From: an uncultured Collinsella sp.
Lineage (GTDB): Bacteria; Actinomycetota; Coriobacteriia; Coriobacteriales; Coriobacteriaceae
Direction: 5' to 3'
Assembly (NCBI GenBank): GCA_958437935.1
Contig: CAUBPS010000023.1
Coordinates: forward strand, 1 to 23,992
Length of the DNA stretch: 23,992 nucleotides
Shown here in pieces: positions 7,818 to 14,320 of the stretch. Every line of letters begins with the position of its first letter. Positions within the stretch are counted from its first letter, which is position 1. The notes below the pieces were generated by a model, which saw nothing but the letters and a program-made list of their open reading frames with translations, had not been told where the DNA came from and did no database searches. The translations under genes and the position numbers were made by a program.

Positions 7818-7924
7818 CTTTTGCTATTGGCACCATGGTCGCCAGTTAGCGATTCAGTCCCGTAAACCGGTATAGTTGCGATTTGGTAGCATTTCCCAGC
7901 AAACCAAATAGTCTCACCAAACGC

Positions 7925-7957
7925 AAAAAGCCCGACCTCCGCATGGAGATCGGGCTT
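7925..7957 (-). terminator. intrinsic terminator of argS
   Basis: On the - strand, GCCCGATCTCC and GGAGGTCGGGC form an 11-bp stem (one G-U pair) around a four-base loop, followed by a run of five T (A at 7925-7929). It lies about 50 bases past the argS stop. Confidence 0.9.
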
Positions 7958-8003
7958 ATAGGGCTCAGCAAAGCCGAACCTACACGGTCAAATGATCCGT
8001 AGC

Positions 8004-9857
8004 TTACATCTGCTCGGGAGCGGAAACGCCAACGAGGGTGAGCACCAGGGCGAGCGTCACGCGGACGGCATCGCAAGCGGCCAGACGGGCGCGCGAAAGC
8101 TCGGGGTCGACGGGACGGCCCTCGCTCGGCAGCACCTGACAGGCAGCGTAGAAGCTGTGGAAGTCGCCGGCGAGTTCCTCGGCAAAGTGCGTCAGACGGA
8201 ACGGGGCGCGGTCGCGAGCGCAGCTGGCGATGAGGTCGGTGAGCTCGTTGAGCTTACGCGAAAGGGCGAGCTCGGTCGGGTCGGTCAGCAGCGAGTAATC
8301 GACGTTCTCACCGATGGCCTTGGCGGCAACGGCCTTCATGCCCATCTCGTCAGCCTGCTCGGGCGTAACGTCAGCGGCACGGCGCAGGATGGAGCATACG
8401 CGGGCGTGAGCATACTGCACGTAATAGACCGGGTTGGAGTTGTCGCGCTTCTTAACGGCCTCAATATCGAAGTCGACCATCTGGTTGGAGCTCTTGGAGA
8501 TGAGCGTGTAGCGAGCGGCATCGGAGCCGACCTCGTCGACGAGCTCCTGCAGGGTCACCATGGTGCCCTTACGCTTGGACATACGGACGGGCTTGCCGTT
8601 GCGCAGCAGGTTGACGAGCTGGCCCAGCAGAACCTCAAACTTGCCGGGGTAACCCAGAGCGTCGCAGACGCAGCGGACGCGCTCGATGTAGCCGTGGTGG
8701 TCGGCACCCCAGATGTCGATGACGTGGTCGACGCGCTGGAACTTATCCCAGTGATAGGCGACGTCGGAGGCGAAGTAGGTGTACTCGCCGTCGGACTTGA
8801 TCAGGACGCGGTCCTTGTCATCGCCCAGGTCGGTGGAGCGGAACCACAGGGCGCCGTCCTTGGTGTAGAGGTAGCCCATCTTGTCGAGCTTCTCAAAAGC
8901 GCGGTCGACGGCGGAGGTGCCGGCGGTCTCGCCCTCGGTGTCCTTCACGTACAGCGAACGCTCGGAGTACCAACGATCGAAGTCGCAGTTGACGGCATGG
9001 CAGAGGTCGCGCATGTTGTCGACCATCTTTACGTAGCCGCGCTCGCGGAAGCTCTCCATGCGCTCCTGAGGATCGGCGTCGACCCACTTATCGCCGTCGG
9101 TGCGCCAGAACTCAGCAGCCTCGTCGATGATGTAGTCGCCGCCGTAGGAGTCCTTGCCCAGGGTCTCGGCAAAGTTGTCCTGATACGGATGGGTCTCGGG
9201 ATGCTCGTCGTTCTCGTCGGCGACAAAGGCGTCGCGGTCGGCGATCAAGATCTTGTGAGCCTCGTCGATATCCACGCCCTGCTTGGCGATGATGTCGGCA
9301 AGCTGCATATAGCGCGTGCTGATGGAGTTGCCGAAGGTGTTCATCTGAGAGCCGTGGTCGTTGATGTAGAACTCACGCTGGATGTCGTAACCGGCGTGGT
9401 CCATGACGCGGCAGAGCGAGTCGCCCAGAGCGGCCCAGCGGCCGTGGCCGATGTGCATGGGGCCGACGGGGTTGGCAGAGACGAACTCGACCTGGGTCTT
9501 CAAGCCGCCACCGACGTTGGACTTAGCGAAGTCCATGCCCTTCTCGCGGGCCTCGCCAAAGATGGCATTCTTGACGGCGACGGAGAGGTAGAAGTTGATG
9601 AAGCCGGGGCCTGCGATCTCGACCTTCTCGATCGCGGGGTCCTCGGGCATATGGGCAACGACGGCCTCGGCGATCTTGCGCGGGGCACAGTGAGCCAGCT
9701 TGGCGGACTTCAGGGCCATGGTGGAGGTCCACTCGCCATGAGAAGTGTCAGCCGGTCGCTCGATGGCGCAATCGTCAAGTTCAAATGCGGAAAGGTCGCC
9801 GGCCTCCTGGGCCGCAGCAAGCGCAGCGCGTACCAGCTCTTCAATCTTCTCGGGCAT
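8004..9857 (-). CDS. argS: arginyl-tRNA synthetase
   Basis: Charges tRNA-Arg with arginine in the cytoplasm, 617 residues. A class I synthetase. The N-terminal arginyl-tRNA additional domain begins MPEKIEELV. The HIGH signature is HIGH at residues 135-138 (VGPMHIGHGRW), and the KMSKS-type loop is RMSKRKGT with M426. The C-terminal DALR anticodon-binding domain spans roughly the last 120 residues (VYYVQYAHARV onward). I chose ATG 9857 because AAGGAGG lies four bases upstream; a longer frame to 9926 has no such site. The gene is transcribed alone and ends at the terminator at 7925. Length and motifs are normal, with nothing broken. Confidence 0.97.
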   Translation of the reverse strand: MPEKIEELVRAALAAAQEAGDLSAFELDDCAIERPADTSHGEWTSTMALKSAKLAHCAPRKIAEAVVAHMPEDPAIEKVEIAGPGFINFYLSVAVKNAIFGEAREKGMDFAKSNVGGGLKTQVEFVSANPVGPMHIGHGRWAALGDSLCRVMDHAGYDIQREFYINDHGSQMNTFGNSISTRYMQLADIIAKQGVDIDEAHKILIADRDAFVADENDEHPETHPYQDNFAETLGKDSYGGDYIIDEAAEFWRTDGDKWVDADPQERMESFRERGYVKMVDNMRDLCHAVNCDFDRWYSERSLYVKDTEGETAGTSAVDRAFEKLDKMGYLYTKDGALWFRSTDLGDDKDRVLIKSDGEYTYFASDVAYHWDKFQRVDHVIDIWGADHHGYIERVRCVCDALGYPGKFEVLLGQLVNLLRNGKPVRMSKRKGTMVTLQELVDEVGSDAARYTLISKSSNQMVDFDIEAVKKRDNSNPVYYVQYAHARVCSILRRAADVTPEQADEMGMKAVAAKAIGENVDYSLLTDPTELALSRKLNELTDLIASCARDRAPFRLTHFAEELAGDFHSFYAACQVLPSEGRPVDPELSRARLAACDAVRVTLALVLTLVGVSAPEQM

Positions 9858-10199
9858 AGGTCCTCCTTGTGTTAAAGCCCCCGAGCTCTTGGTCACTCGT
9901 AGGGCAAAAGCCAGAGTTTGTAGCACTCTATCACAAGCGGTAGCTACTGTCGCAGGGTAAAGCTAATAGATATTGCATATGCACAAAATTGACTACAGCT
10001 TGTATGGAGTCACTCAAAGATGCCAGTCTGCCTGCAAATTATGCACGCGTTGAAAATGCATAAAGGTGTGAATGAGCTGCGTCTTTTATCGAATACTCTT
10101 ACCTATCAGAGTTGTGTGCTTTTCCTGCATAAAGTGAGGATTTGCGCACGTCAGCGTGTTATTCTAGACATACGTAAATTCGTATAAGTTGGAGGTAGC
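9858..10199. promoter_or_regulatory. AT-rich divergent promoter region of argS and the carD-like gene
   Basis: 342 bases without a gene, clearly richer in A/T than the surroundings between about 9955 and 10140. Two similar direct blocks, TGCATAAAGGTGTGA (10057-10071) and TGCATAAAGTGAGGA (10126-10140), and two related GCATATGCAC/TTATGCAC segments (near 9975 and 10040) could be protein-binding sites. No riboswitch or RNA gene was recognised. Confidence 0.5.
10157..10165 (+). promoter_or_regulatory. possible extended -10 of the carD-like gene
   Basis: TGT followed by TATTCT (10160-10165) fits an extended -10 element. No good -35 is present, as is common for extended -10 promoters. The start point would be near 10172, 28 bases before the ATG. 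Confidence 0.35.
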
Positions 10200-10685
10200 A
10201 TGTTCTCAATCGGTCAACACGTCATTCATCCGGGTCAGGGAGTCTGCACCGTCGTCGGTTTTAGGGACGACACACCGCAGCCCATGCTGCTGCTCGAGAC
10301 CAAGCAGGGACACGCGCAGACGATCCTCATGTACCCCGTGGCGCAGGCCGACCGTTTGCACGCCGCCATCTCTCAGCAAGATGCCGAGCACCTGCTGAGC
10401 CACTACGACGAGCTGGAGTGCGACACCTTTACCGAGCGCAACAGCTCACTTGAAGAGACGCACTTTAAGCAGCAGCTCAAGCTGGGTGCGCCCGAGACGG
10501 TCCGCGTGGCAAAGACCATGATGCACCGCATTCGCCAGGCCGAGGAAGCTGATAAAAAGCCCAGCTCCTACTACATGCGCGTACTCAAGGAAGCCAAGCG
10601 CCGCTCCATCGAGGAGTTCGCTGTGGCCTTGGGCGTCACCGAGGAGGCCGCCGAAGCCCGCCTAGCCCAAGCTGCCCTCAACTAA
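10200..10685 (+). CDS. CarD-family transcriptional regulator
   Basis: A 161-residue protein of the CarD/CdnL/TRCF family. Members bind the RNA polymerase beta subunit and stabilise open promoter complexes, often at rRNA promoters. The N-terminal RNA-polymerase-interacting domain is recognisable in the first ~60 residues: FSIGQHVIHPGQGVCTVVGF is the typical opening, then MLLLE and ILMYPV. The rest is helical and charged, as in the DNA-binding C-terminal domain (KPSSYYMRVLKEAKRRSIEE). GGAGG sits four bases before ATG 10200. Length agrees with the family (about 160). The gene appears monocistronic and is followed by a palindromic repeat that can act as terminator. Whether it is the essential CarD or a paralogue cannot be decided from this window. 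Confidence 0.85.
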   Translation: MFSIGQHVIHPGQGVCTVVGFRDDTPQPMLLLETKQGHAQTILMYPVAQADRLHAAISQQDAEHLLSHYDELECDTFTERNSSLEETHFKQQLKLGAPETVRVAKTMMHRIRQAEEADKKPSSYYMRVLKEAKRRSIEEFAVALGVTEEAAEARLAQAALN

Positions 10686-10698
10686 CCCAACCGCGCCA

Positions 10699-10739
10699 AA
10701 AACCACCACAAAGGGGACAGGCACCTTTGTGGTGGTTTT
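10699..10739. repeat. palindromic repeat acting as terminator, type A copy 1
   Basis: AAAACCACCACAAAGG (10699-10714) pairs perfectly with CCTTTGTGGTGGTTTT (10724-10739) around a nine-base loop GGACAGGCA. The A- and T-runs at the ends make it a plausible bidirectional terminator after the carD-like gene. The same sequence recurs at 23583-23623, and its left half recurs on both sides of the insertion sequence. Confidence 0.9.
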
Positions 10740-10793
10740 CTTGTTCTAGTAGTATTCATTCTCATCGATACCCACGAGCACAAGGAGTCTCTT

Positions 10794-11393
10794 ATGGCAG
10801 AGCCGCTTACCGCCGGAATCACCCGCGACCGCGCGTTCGAACTGCTCAACGAGCACAATAAGGACCCGTTCCACATCACCCACGGCGAAACGGTCGAGGG
10901 CACCATGCGCTACTTTGCGCGCGAGTTCGACCCCGAGAACGAGGAGTTTTGGGGCATCGTCGGTCTGCTGCACGACCTAGATTGGGAGGAGCATGAGGAC
11001 GACCCCATGAACCACACCATCTATGCGGCCGAGATCCTTGAAGGCGAGGGCGCCTCTCCCGATCTCATTCGCGCCATCCAGACGCACACGTCCGATTTCA
11101 ACACCTCGCTGCCCAAGCCCGAGCTGCAGATGGAGAAGATCCTGTTTGCCTGCGACGAACTCACCGGCCTGATCGGAGCCGCCGTCGTCATGCGCCCGAG
11201 CAAGAGCGTCATGGACTTTACGACCAAGTCGCTCAAGAAGAAGTTCAAGGACAAACGCTTTGCCGCCGGCTGCTCGCGTGACGTGATTACGCAGGGTGCC
11301 GAGATGCTGGGCTGGGAGCTCCCCGAGCTCTTTGACCGCACCATCGCGGCCATGCAGTCCTTCGCCCCCGACCGCGATACCTTCCAGGCTTAA
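10794..11393 (+). CDS. HD-domain protein
   Basis: A 199-residue protein with an HD metal-dependent phosphohydrolase domain. The metal ligands are visible as H27 or H30 (HITHGETVEGTM), H60-D61 (LLHDLDWEEH) and H94/D99 in the QTHTSDF stretch. Proteins of this small stand-alone type are usually annotated as HD-domain hydrolases that act on nucleotides or phosphoesters, with unknown substrate. AAGGAG lies six bases before ATG 10794. The gene sits 100 bases after the carD-like gene, beyond the palindromic terminator, so it probably has its own promoter. An insertion sequence lies 38 bases past its stop and is transcribed toward it, giving possible antisense RNA. The specific function is unknown. 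Confidence 0.8.
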   Translation: MAEPLTAGITRDRAFELLNEHNKDPFHITHGETVEGTMRYFAREFDPENEEFWGIVGLLHDLDWEEHEDDPMNHTIYAAEILEGEGASPDLIRAIQTHTSDFNTSLPKPELQMEKILFACDELTGLIGAAVVMRPSKSVMDFTTKSLKKKFKDKRFAAGCSRDVITQGAEMLGWELPELFDRTIAAMQSFAPDRDTFQA

Positions 11394-11408
11394 TCGCCCA
11401 CGCCACCT

Positions 11409-11430
11409 AAAACCACCACAAAGGGGACAG
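11409..11430 (+). repeat. left arm of the palindrome split by the IS (type A)
   Basis: This 22-base arm ends in AAGGGGACAG and is the perfect inverted complement of 12886-12907 on the other side of the insertion sequence. Joined without the IS, the two arms would form a 44-base palindrome between the HD gene and proA. Confidence 0.88.
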
Positions 11431-11469
11431 TTGAACTGCGCCCCGAAACTTGGACTGAATAAATAGCGA

Positions 11470-12381
11470 CTACGCCGCAAGGGCCTGGTTCCGGAACTCC
11501 TCCGGCGTCAGGCCCTTCAATCTTACCTGCCTGCGCCGCGTGTTCCAATGGGCTATGTACTCCTCCAGGTCGCGCTTGAAGTCCCCGAAGCTGCCCCACT
11601 CTCTGCCGCGGTATAACTCGTCCTTCACGTGGCCGAAGAGCTGCTCGGTGGCGGCGTTGTCGATGCAGTTCCCCTTGCGTGACATGCTCTGGGTGATGCC
11701 CGCCCCCTCCAGCCTGGAGGCGTAGGACTCGTGCTGGTACTGCCAGCCCATGTCCGAGTGCATGGTCGGCGCCGCCCCGTCTGGCAGGGCCTCGAGGAGC
11801 CGGTCGAGCATCCTGTGCTGCTGGGCGAGGTCCGGCGAGGTCGATATGTCGCTCGCCACGATCCCCTTCGTGCAGAAGTCGAGCACCGGGGCCCAGTAGG
11901 CCTTGGCGCCGGCCACCTTGAACTCGGTGACGTCGGTGCCGAGCTTCTGCCACGGCCCCTCGGCGCCGAAGTCCCTCGCGATGACGTTCTCGAACGTGCT
12001 CCCCACGAGCCCCCTGTAGGAGCTGTACCGGCGGCGGGAGCCCCGGCGGCGTATCCCGCACCGGATGCCCATCTCGCGCATCATCTTGAGCACGGTCTTG
12101 TCGGCCACGACCGCGCCCAGCTCGGCGCGCAGGCACATGGCTATCTGCCGGTGCCCGCAGCCGTTGGCGGTGCGCGAGAATATCTCGGCCGCGGCGTCGC
12201 GCAGCTCGGGCCTGGTCGGCCTCCGCGGGTGCGCCAGCGCGTAGTAGTAGGTCGACCTCCTGAGCCCCGAGCACTCCAGCAGGTGGCGCAGGGAGTGCCC
12301 CTCCGCGCGCAGCGCCCTCACCGCCTCGGCCGCCGCCCTGGTCAGAGCCCGTCCCGCTCGACCAGGGCGCGCAATTTTTTT
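11470..12381 (-). CDS. IS3-family transposase OrfB (DDE integrase domain)
   Basis: The catalytic part of the transposase, about 303 residues counted from the frameshift site. It cuts and joins DNA ends of the element. A helix-turn-helix-like HTH_21 segment (SLRHLLECSGLRRSTYYYAL) is followed by the rve integrase core. The acidic triad is visible: Asp in GTDVTEFK (codon 11932-11934), Asp in HSDMGWQY (11752-11754) and Glu in NAATEQLFGH (11644-11646), with 35 residues between the last two, the classic DD(35)E. It is probably made as an OrfAB fusion by -1 frameshifting at 12375-12381. No obvious independent start has a good ribosome binding site near the overlap. The stop is 38 bases inside the left end. 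Confidence 0.92.
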   Translation of the reverse strand, partial: KKIARPGRAGRALTRAAAEAVRALRAEGHSLRHLLECSGLRRSTYYYALAHPRRPTRPELRDAAAEIFSRTANGCGHRQIAMCLRAELGAVVADKTVLKMMREMGIRCGIRRRGSRRRYSSYRGLVGSTFENVIARDFGAEGPWQKLGTDVTEFKVAGAKAYWAPVLDFCTKGIVASDISTSPDLAQQHRMLDRLLEALPDGAAPTMHSDMGWQYQHESYASRLEGAGITQSMSRKGNCIDNAATEQLFGHVKDELYRGREWGSFGDFKRDLEEYIAHWNTRRRQVRLKGLTPEEFRNQALAA

Positions 12382-12839
12382 AGGTAGGCGACCTCGGCCT
12401 CGAGCCTGCGGCAGCGCTCCTCGAGCTCCTGCTCGCGGGTGCGGGCCCGGGGTTTCGACCTCGACCCCCTCGGCCTGCCCTTCGGGCGGGGCCGCAGCGC
12501 CTCGGCGCCGCCCTCGCGGTAGAGCCTGCACCAGCGCTCCAGCGGGGACTTCGACCTGATCCCGAACTCGGCCATGGCGTCGGCCTTCGCCATCCCGCCG
12601 TCGACCACGGCCGACGCCGCGGCGACCCTCTGCTCGAATGTGTGCCTGGATTGTTTCCCGCCCATGGACAGCAGCGCCTCGCTTCCGAACGCCCGGTATA
12701 CCCACTGCCATTCTCTCACGGTCTCGCGGGGGACGGACAGGGCCTCGGCCGCCGGCTTGCAGCCGACGCCGGCGTCGAAGAGCTCGACGGCCCGCCTCCT
12801 GGACTCCAGGTCGTGCTTCACCCTGAGGTCTATACTCAT
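12342..12839 (-). CDS. IS3-family transposase OrfA (helix-turn-helix)
   Basis: A 165-residue DNA-binding subunit that recognises the element ends. The N-terminal helix-turn-helix region runs from MSIDLRVKHD through AVELFDAGVGCKPAAEALSV, and a second one through MAEFGIRSKSPLERW, as in the IS150-like group. A basic Pro/Arg stretch (RPRPKGRPRGSRSKPRAR) precedes a C-terminal leucine-zipper-like coiled coil (EQELEERCRRLEAEVAYLKKL) of the kind used for dimerisation. The start is ATG 12839 with GGGAGG six bases upstream; that binding site is buried in a hairpin (12846-12878). The frame continues 36 bases past the slip site before its stop at 12342. Confidence 0.9.
   Translation of the reverse strand: MSIDLRVKHDLESRRRAVELFDAGVGCKPAAEALSVPRETVREWQWVYRAFGSEALLSMGGKQSRHTFEQRVAAASAVVDGGMAKADAMAEFGIRSKSPLERWCRLYREGGAEALRPRPKGRPRGSRSKPRARTREQELEERCRRLEAEVAYLKKLRALVERDGL
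12375..12381 (-). other. A7 slippery site for -1 programmed frameshift
   Basis: Seven A on the - strand at the end of orfA. In the orfA frame the reading is CTA AAA AAA TTG; a -1 slip gives AAA AAA ATT GCG and enters orfB directly. Frames were checked against both reading frames. Use of such heptamers is established for IS3-family elements. Confidence 0.82.
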
Positions 12840-12845
12840 GGAAAA

Positions 12846-12878
12846 CCTCCCATTTCCCGATGTCCAAGAAATGGGAGG
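12846..12878 (-). promoter_or_regulatory. hairpin hiding the transposase ribosome binding site
   Basis: On the - strand, CCTCCCATTTC and GAAATGGGAGG form a perfect 11-bp stem around an 11-base loop. The right arm contains the GGGAGG Shine-Dalgarno of orfA. The left arm lies within the terminal inverted repeat, so only transcripts entering from outside the IS carry the full hairpin. Confidence 0.75.
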
Positions 12879-12885
12879 CAGTTCA

Positions 12886-12907
12886 CTGTCCCCTTTGTGG
12901 TGGTTTT
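12886..12907 (+). repeat. right arm of the palindrome split by the IS (type A)
   Basis: Begins CTGTCCCCTTTG and is the exact inverted complement of 11409-11430. Before the insertion the two arms probably formed a bidirectional terminator between the HD gene and proA, which converge here. Confidence 0.88.
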
Positions 12908-12921
12908 TGTTTGCGCGGGCG

Positions 12922-14208
12922 TTAGGGGCGGACCTGGCCGGTGCCTCGGAGCTTGTATTTGTAAGTGGTGAGGGCCTCGGCGGCGAAGGGGCCGCGGGCG
13001 TGGAGCTTTTGGGTCGAGATGCCGATCTCGGCGCCCAGGCCAAACTCGCCGCCGTCGGTGAAGCGCGTGCTGGCGTTGGCGTACACGGCCGAGGCATCGA
13101 CCGCATCCAGGAAGCGCTCGCAAGCATCCGTGTCCTCGGCAACGATGGCCTCGGAGTGCATCGTGCCGTAGCGGTTGATGTGTGCGATGGCCTCGTCCTC
13201 GCTTGCCACGACCTTCACGCTCATCTCGAGCGCCAGGTACTCGCGACCCCAGTCCTCCTCAGTCGCGGCGACGTAGTCATCACCCTCGGCAAGCCCGGCA
13301 TCGGCGCATGCGGCGCAGGTTGCCTCGTCGCCGTGAATGAGCGCGCCGTGGTCATGCAGCACGGCCACGACTGCGGGCAAAAACGCATCGGCCACAGCAC
13401 GGTCGACCAGCAGCGACTCGGCGGCATTGCACACGCCTACGCGCTGGGTCTTGGCATTAACGATAATGTTGAGCGCCTTATCAAAGTCGGCGGATTCATG
13501 CACGTAGATGTGGCAGTTGCCCGTGCCCGTCTCGATCACCGGCACAAGCGACTCACGCACGCAGCGCTGGATCAGGCCTGCACCGCCGCGCGGAATGAGT
13601 ACGTCGACAATACCGCGGAGCTTCATGAGCTCGCCAGTGGCCTCGCGGTCGGTGGACTCGATCATCGACACGGCCTCGCGCGGGAAGCCCTTGGCCTCGA
13701 GCGCATCGGCCAGCAGCTCGGCGATCATGGCACACGAGTGATAGGCCAGCGAGCCGCCGCGCAGAATGCAGGCGTTGCCGGTACGGATGCAGATGCCCGC
13801 GGCGTCGGCCGTCACGTTGGGGCGCGCCTCGTAGACCATAGCGACCAGGCCCAGCGGCACACTCACACGGGTCAGGTCCACGCCGCTTGCAAGCACGCGG
13901 TGGTCGAGCACGCGGCCCACGGGATCGGGCAGCTCGGCGAGCTTTTCCAGGCCGGCGGCCATGCCCTCGACGCGCTCGGGCGTCAGCAGCAGACGATCGA
14001 GCAGTCCGGCCGAGGTACCCGCATCGCGCGCGGCGGACATATCGAGCTCGTTGGCGGCGACGATGGAGTCGACACCGTTGCGCAGTGCTGCGGCCATGGC
14101 GCGCACGGCCTCCTGGCGCTGTTCATCGCTCGCCGTGGCAAGCGAGGCCGACGCTGCCTTGGCGGCAACGGCAAGATCGTGGACATACGTGGCTATATCG
14201 ACCGACAT
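12922..14208 (-). CDS. proA: glutamate-5-semialdehyde dehydrogenase (gamma-glutamyl phosphate reductase)
   Basis: Second step of proline synthesis: NADPH-dependent reduction of glutamyl-5-phosphate to glutamate-5-semialdehyde. The 428 residues match the family. The aldehyde-dehydrogenase-like fold is shown by PLGLVAMVYEARPNVT, the RGGSLAYHS region, IPRGGAGLI, and the catalytic cysteine C260 in RVGVCNAAESLLVD; the conserved FTDGGEFGLGAEIGIST lies near the C-terminus. ATG 14208 is preceded by AAAGGG at six bases. proB, the preceding enzyme, is 1.6 kb away on the same strand with a peptidase gene on the opposite strand between them. The normal terminator downstream appears to have been split by the IS, so proA transcripts may read into the IS. 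Confidence 0.97.
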   Translation of the reverse strand: MSVDIATYVHDLAVAAKAASASLATASDEQRQEAVRAMAAALRNGVDSIVAANELDMSAARDAGTSAGLLDRLLLTPERVEGMAAGLEKLAELPDPVGRVLDHRVLASGVDLTRVSVPLGLVAMVYEARPNVTADAAGICIRTGNACILRGGSLAYHSCAMIAELLADALEAKGFPREAVSMIESTDREATGELMKLRGIVDVLIPRGGAGLIQRCVRESLVPVIETGTGNCHIYVHESADFDKALNIIVNAKTQRVGVCNAAESLLVDRAVADAFLPAVVAVLHDHGALIHGDEATCAACADAGLAEGDDYVAATEEDWGREYLALEMSVKVVASEDEAIAHINRYGTMHSEAIVAEDTDACERFLDAVDASAVYANASTRFTDGGEFGLGAEIGISTQKLHARGPFAAEALTTYKYKLRGTGQVRP

Positions 14209-14251
14209 GGGCGGCCCTTTCTCCTAGAAGTTTGCAACCATGGTAGCCGAT

Positions 14252-14282
14252 TTGCACATGGCCTCGCCCGCGGCGGTAGAAT
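14252..14282 (+). promoter_or_regulatory. possible promoter of the proline-iminopeptidase-like gene
   Basis: TTGCAC (14252-14257) and TAGAAT (14277-14282) are 19 bases apart, a slightly long spacer. It lies in the 112-base divergent gap between proA and the hydrolase. Confidence 0.4.
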
Positions 14283-14320
14283 TGGTCAACCCGAAACACC
14301 GCAACGAACGGAAGACTCAC

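Larger units (their letters stand above)
7386..7920. other. gene-free repeat-rich intergenic region upstream of rho
   Basis: No convincing gene is present: the open frames are short, lack ribosome binding sites and resemble nothing known. The stretch carries a large imperfect inverted repeat (7497-7656), a 50-base direct repeat (7541-7590 and 7768-7817), a GGGGACGTTC-type repeat fragment near 7396, and a segment near 7689-7724 (ATGATCC...CCGTCCCC) that resembles the hairpin at 19337. It looks like an accumulation of small non-autonomous repeat elements. Confidence 0.6.
11432..12885 (-). mobile_element. IS3-family insertion sequence (IS150-like group)
   Basis: A complete 1.45-kb element with two overlapping frames on the - strand (orfA, orfB), a poly-A frameshift site and a DDE transposase. 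Terminal inverted repeats are 11432-11455 and 12862-12885: both begin TGAACTGC and end CTTGGAC on the inner side, with 18 of 24 positions identical. No clear 3-4 bp target duplication is visible: left flank ...CAGT, right flank CTG... . Instead the flanks are mirror images, the two arms of a dispersed palindromic repeat. Both frames are intact, so the element may be active. Confidence 0.93.

Noticed and set aside
7992..9875. 627-codon + strand frame opposite argS
   Set aside because: argS on the - strand has complete synthetase motifs; the antisense frame is a codon-bias shadow.
11425..12890. Standard 3-bp target duplication around the IS
   Set aside because: Left flank AGT or CAG and right flank CTG are not direct repeats; they are inverted parts of the palindrome.
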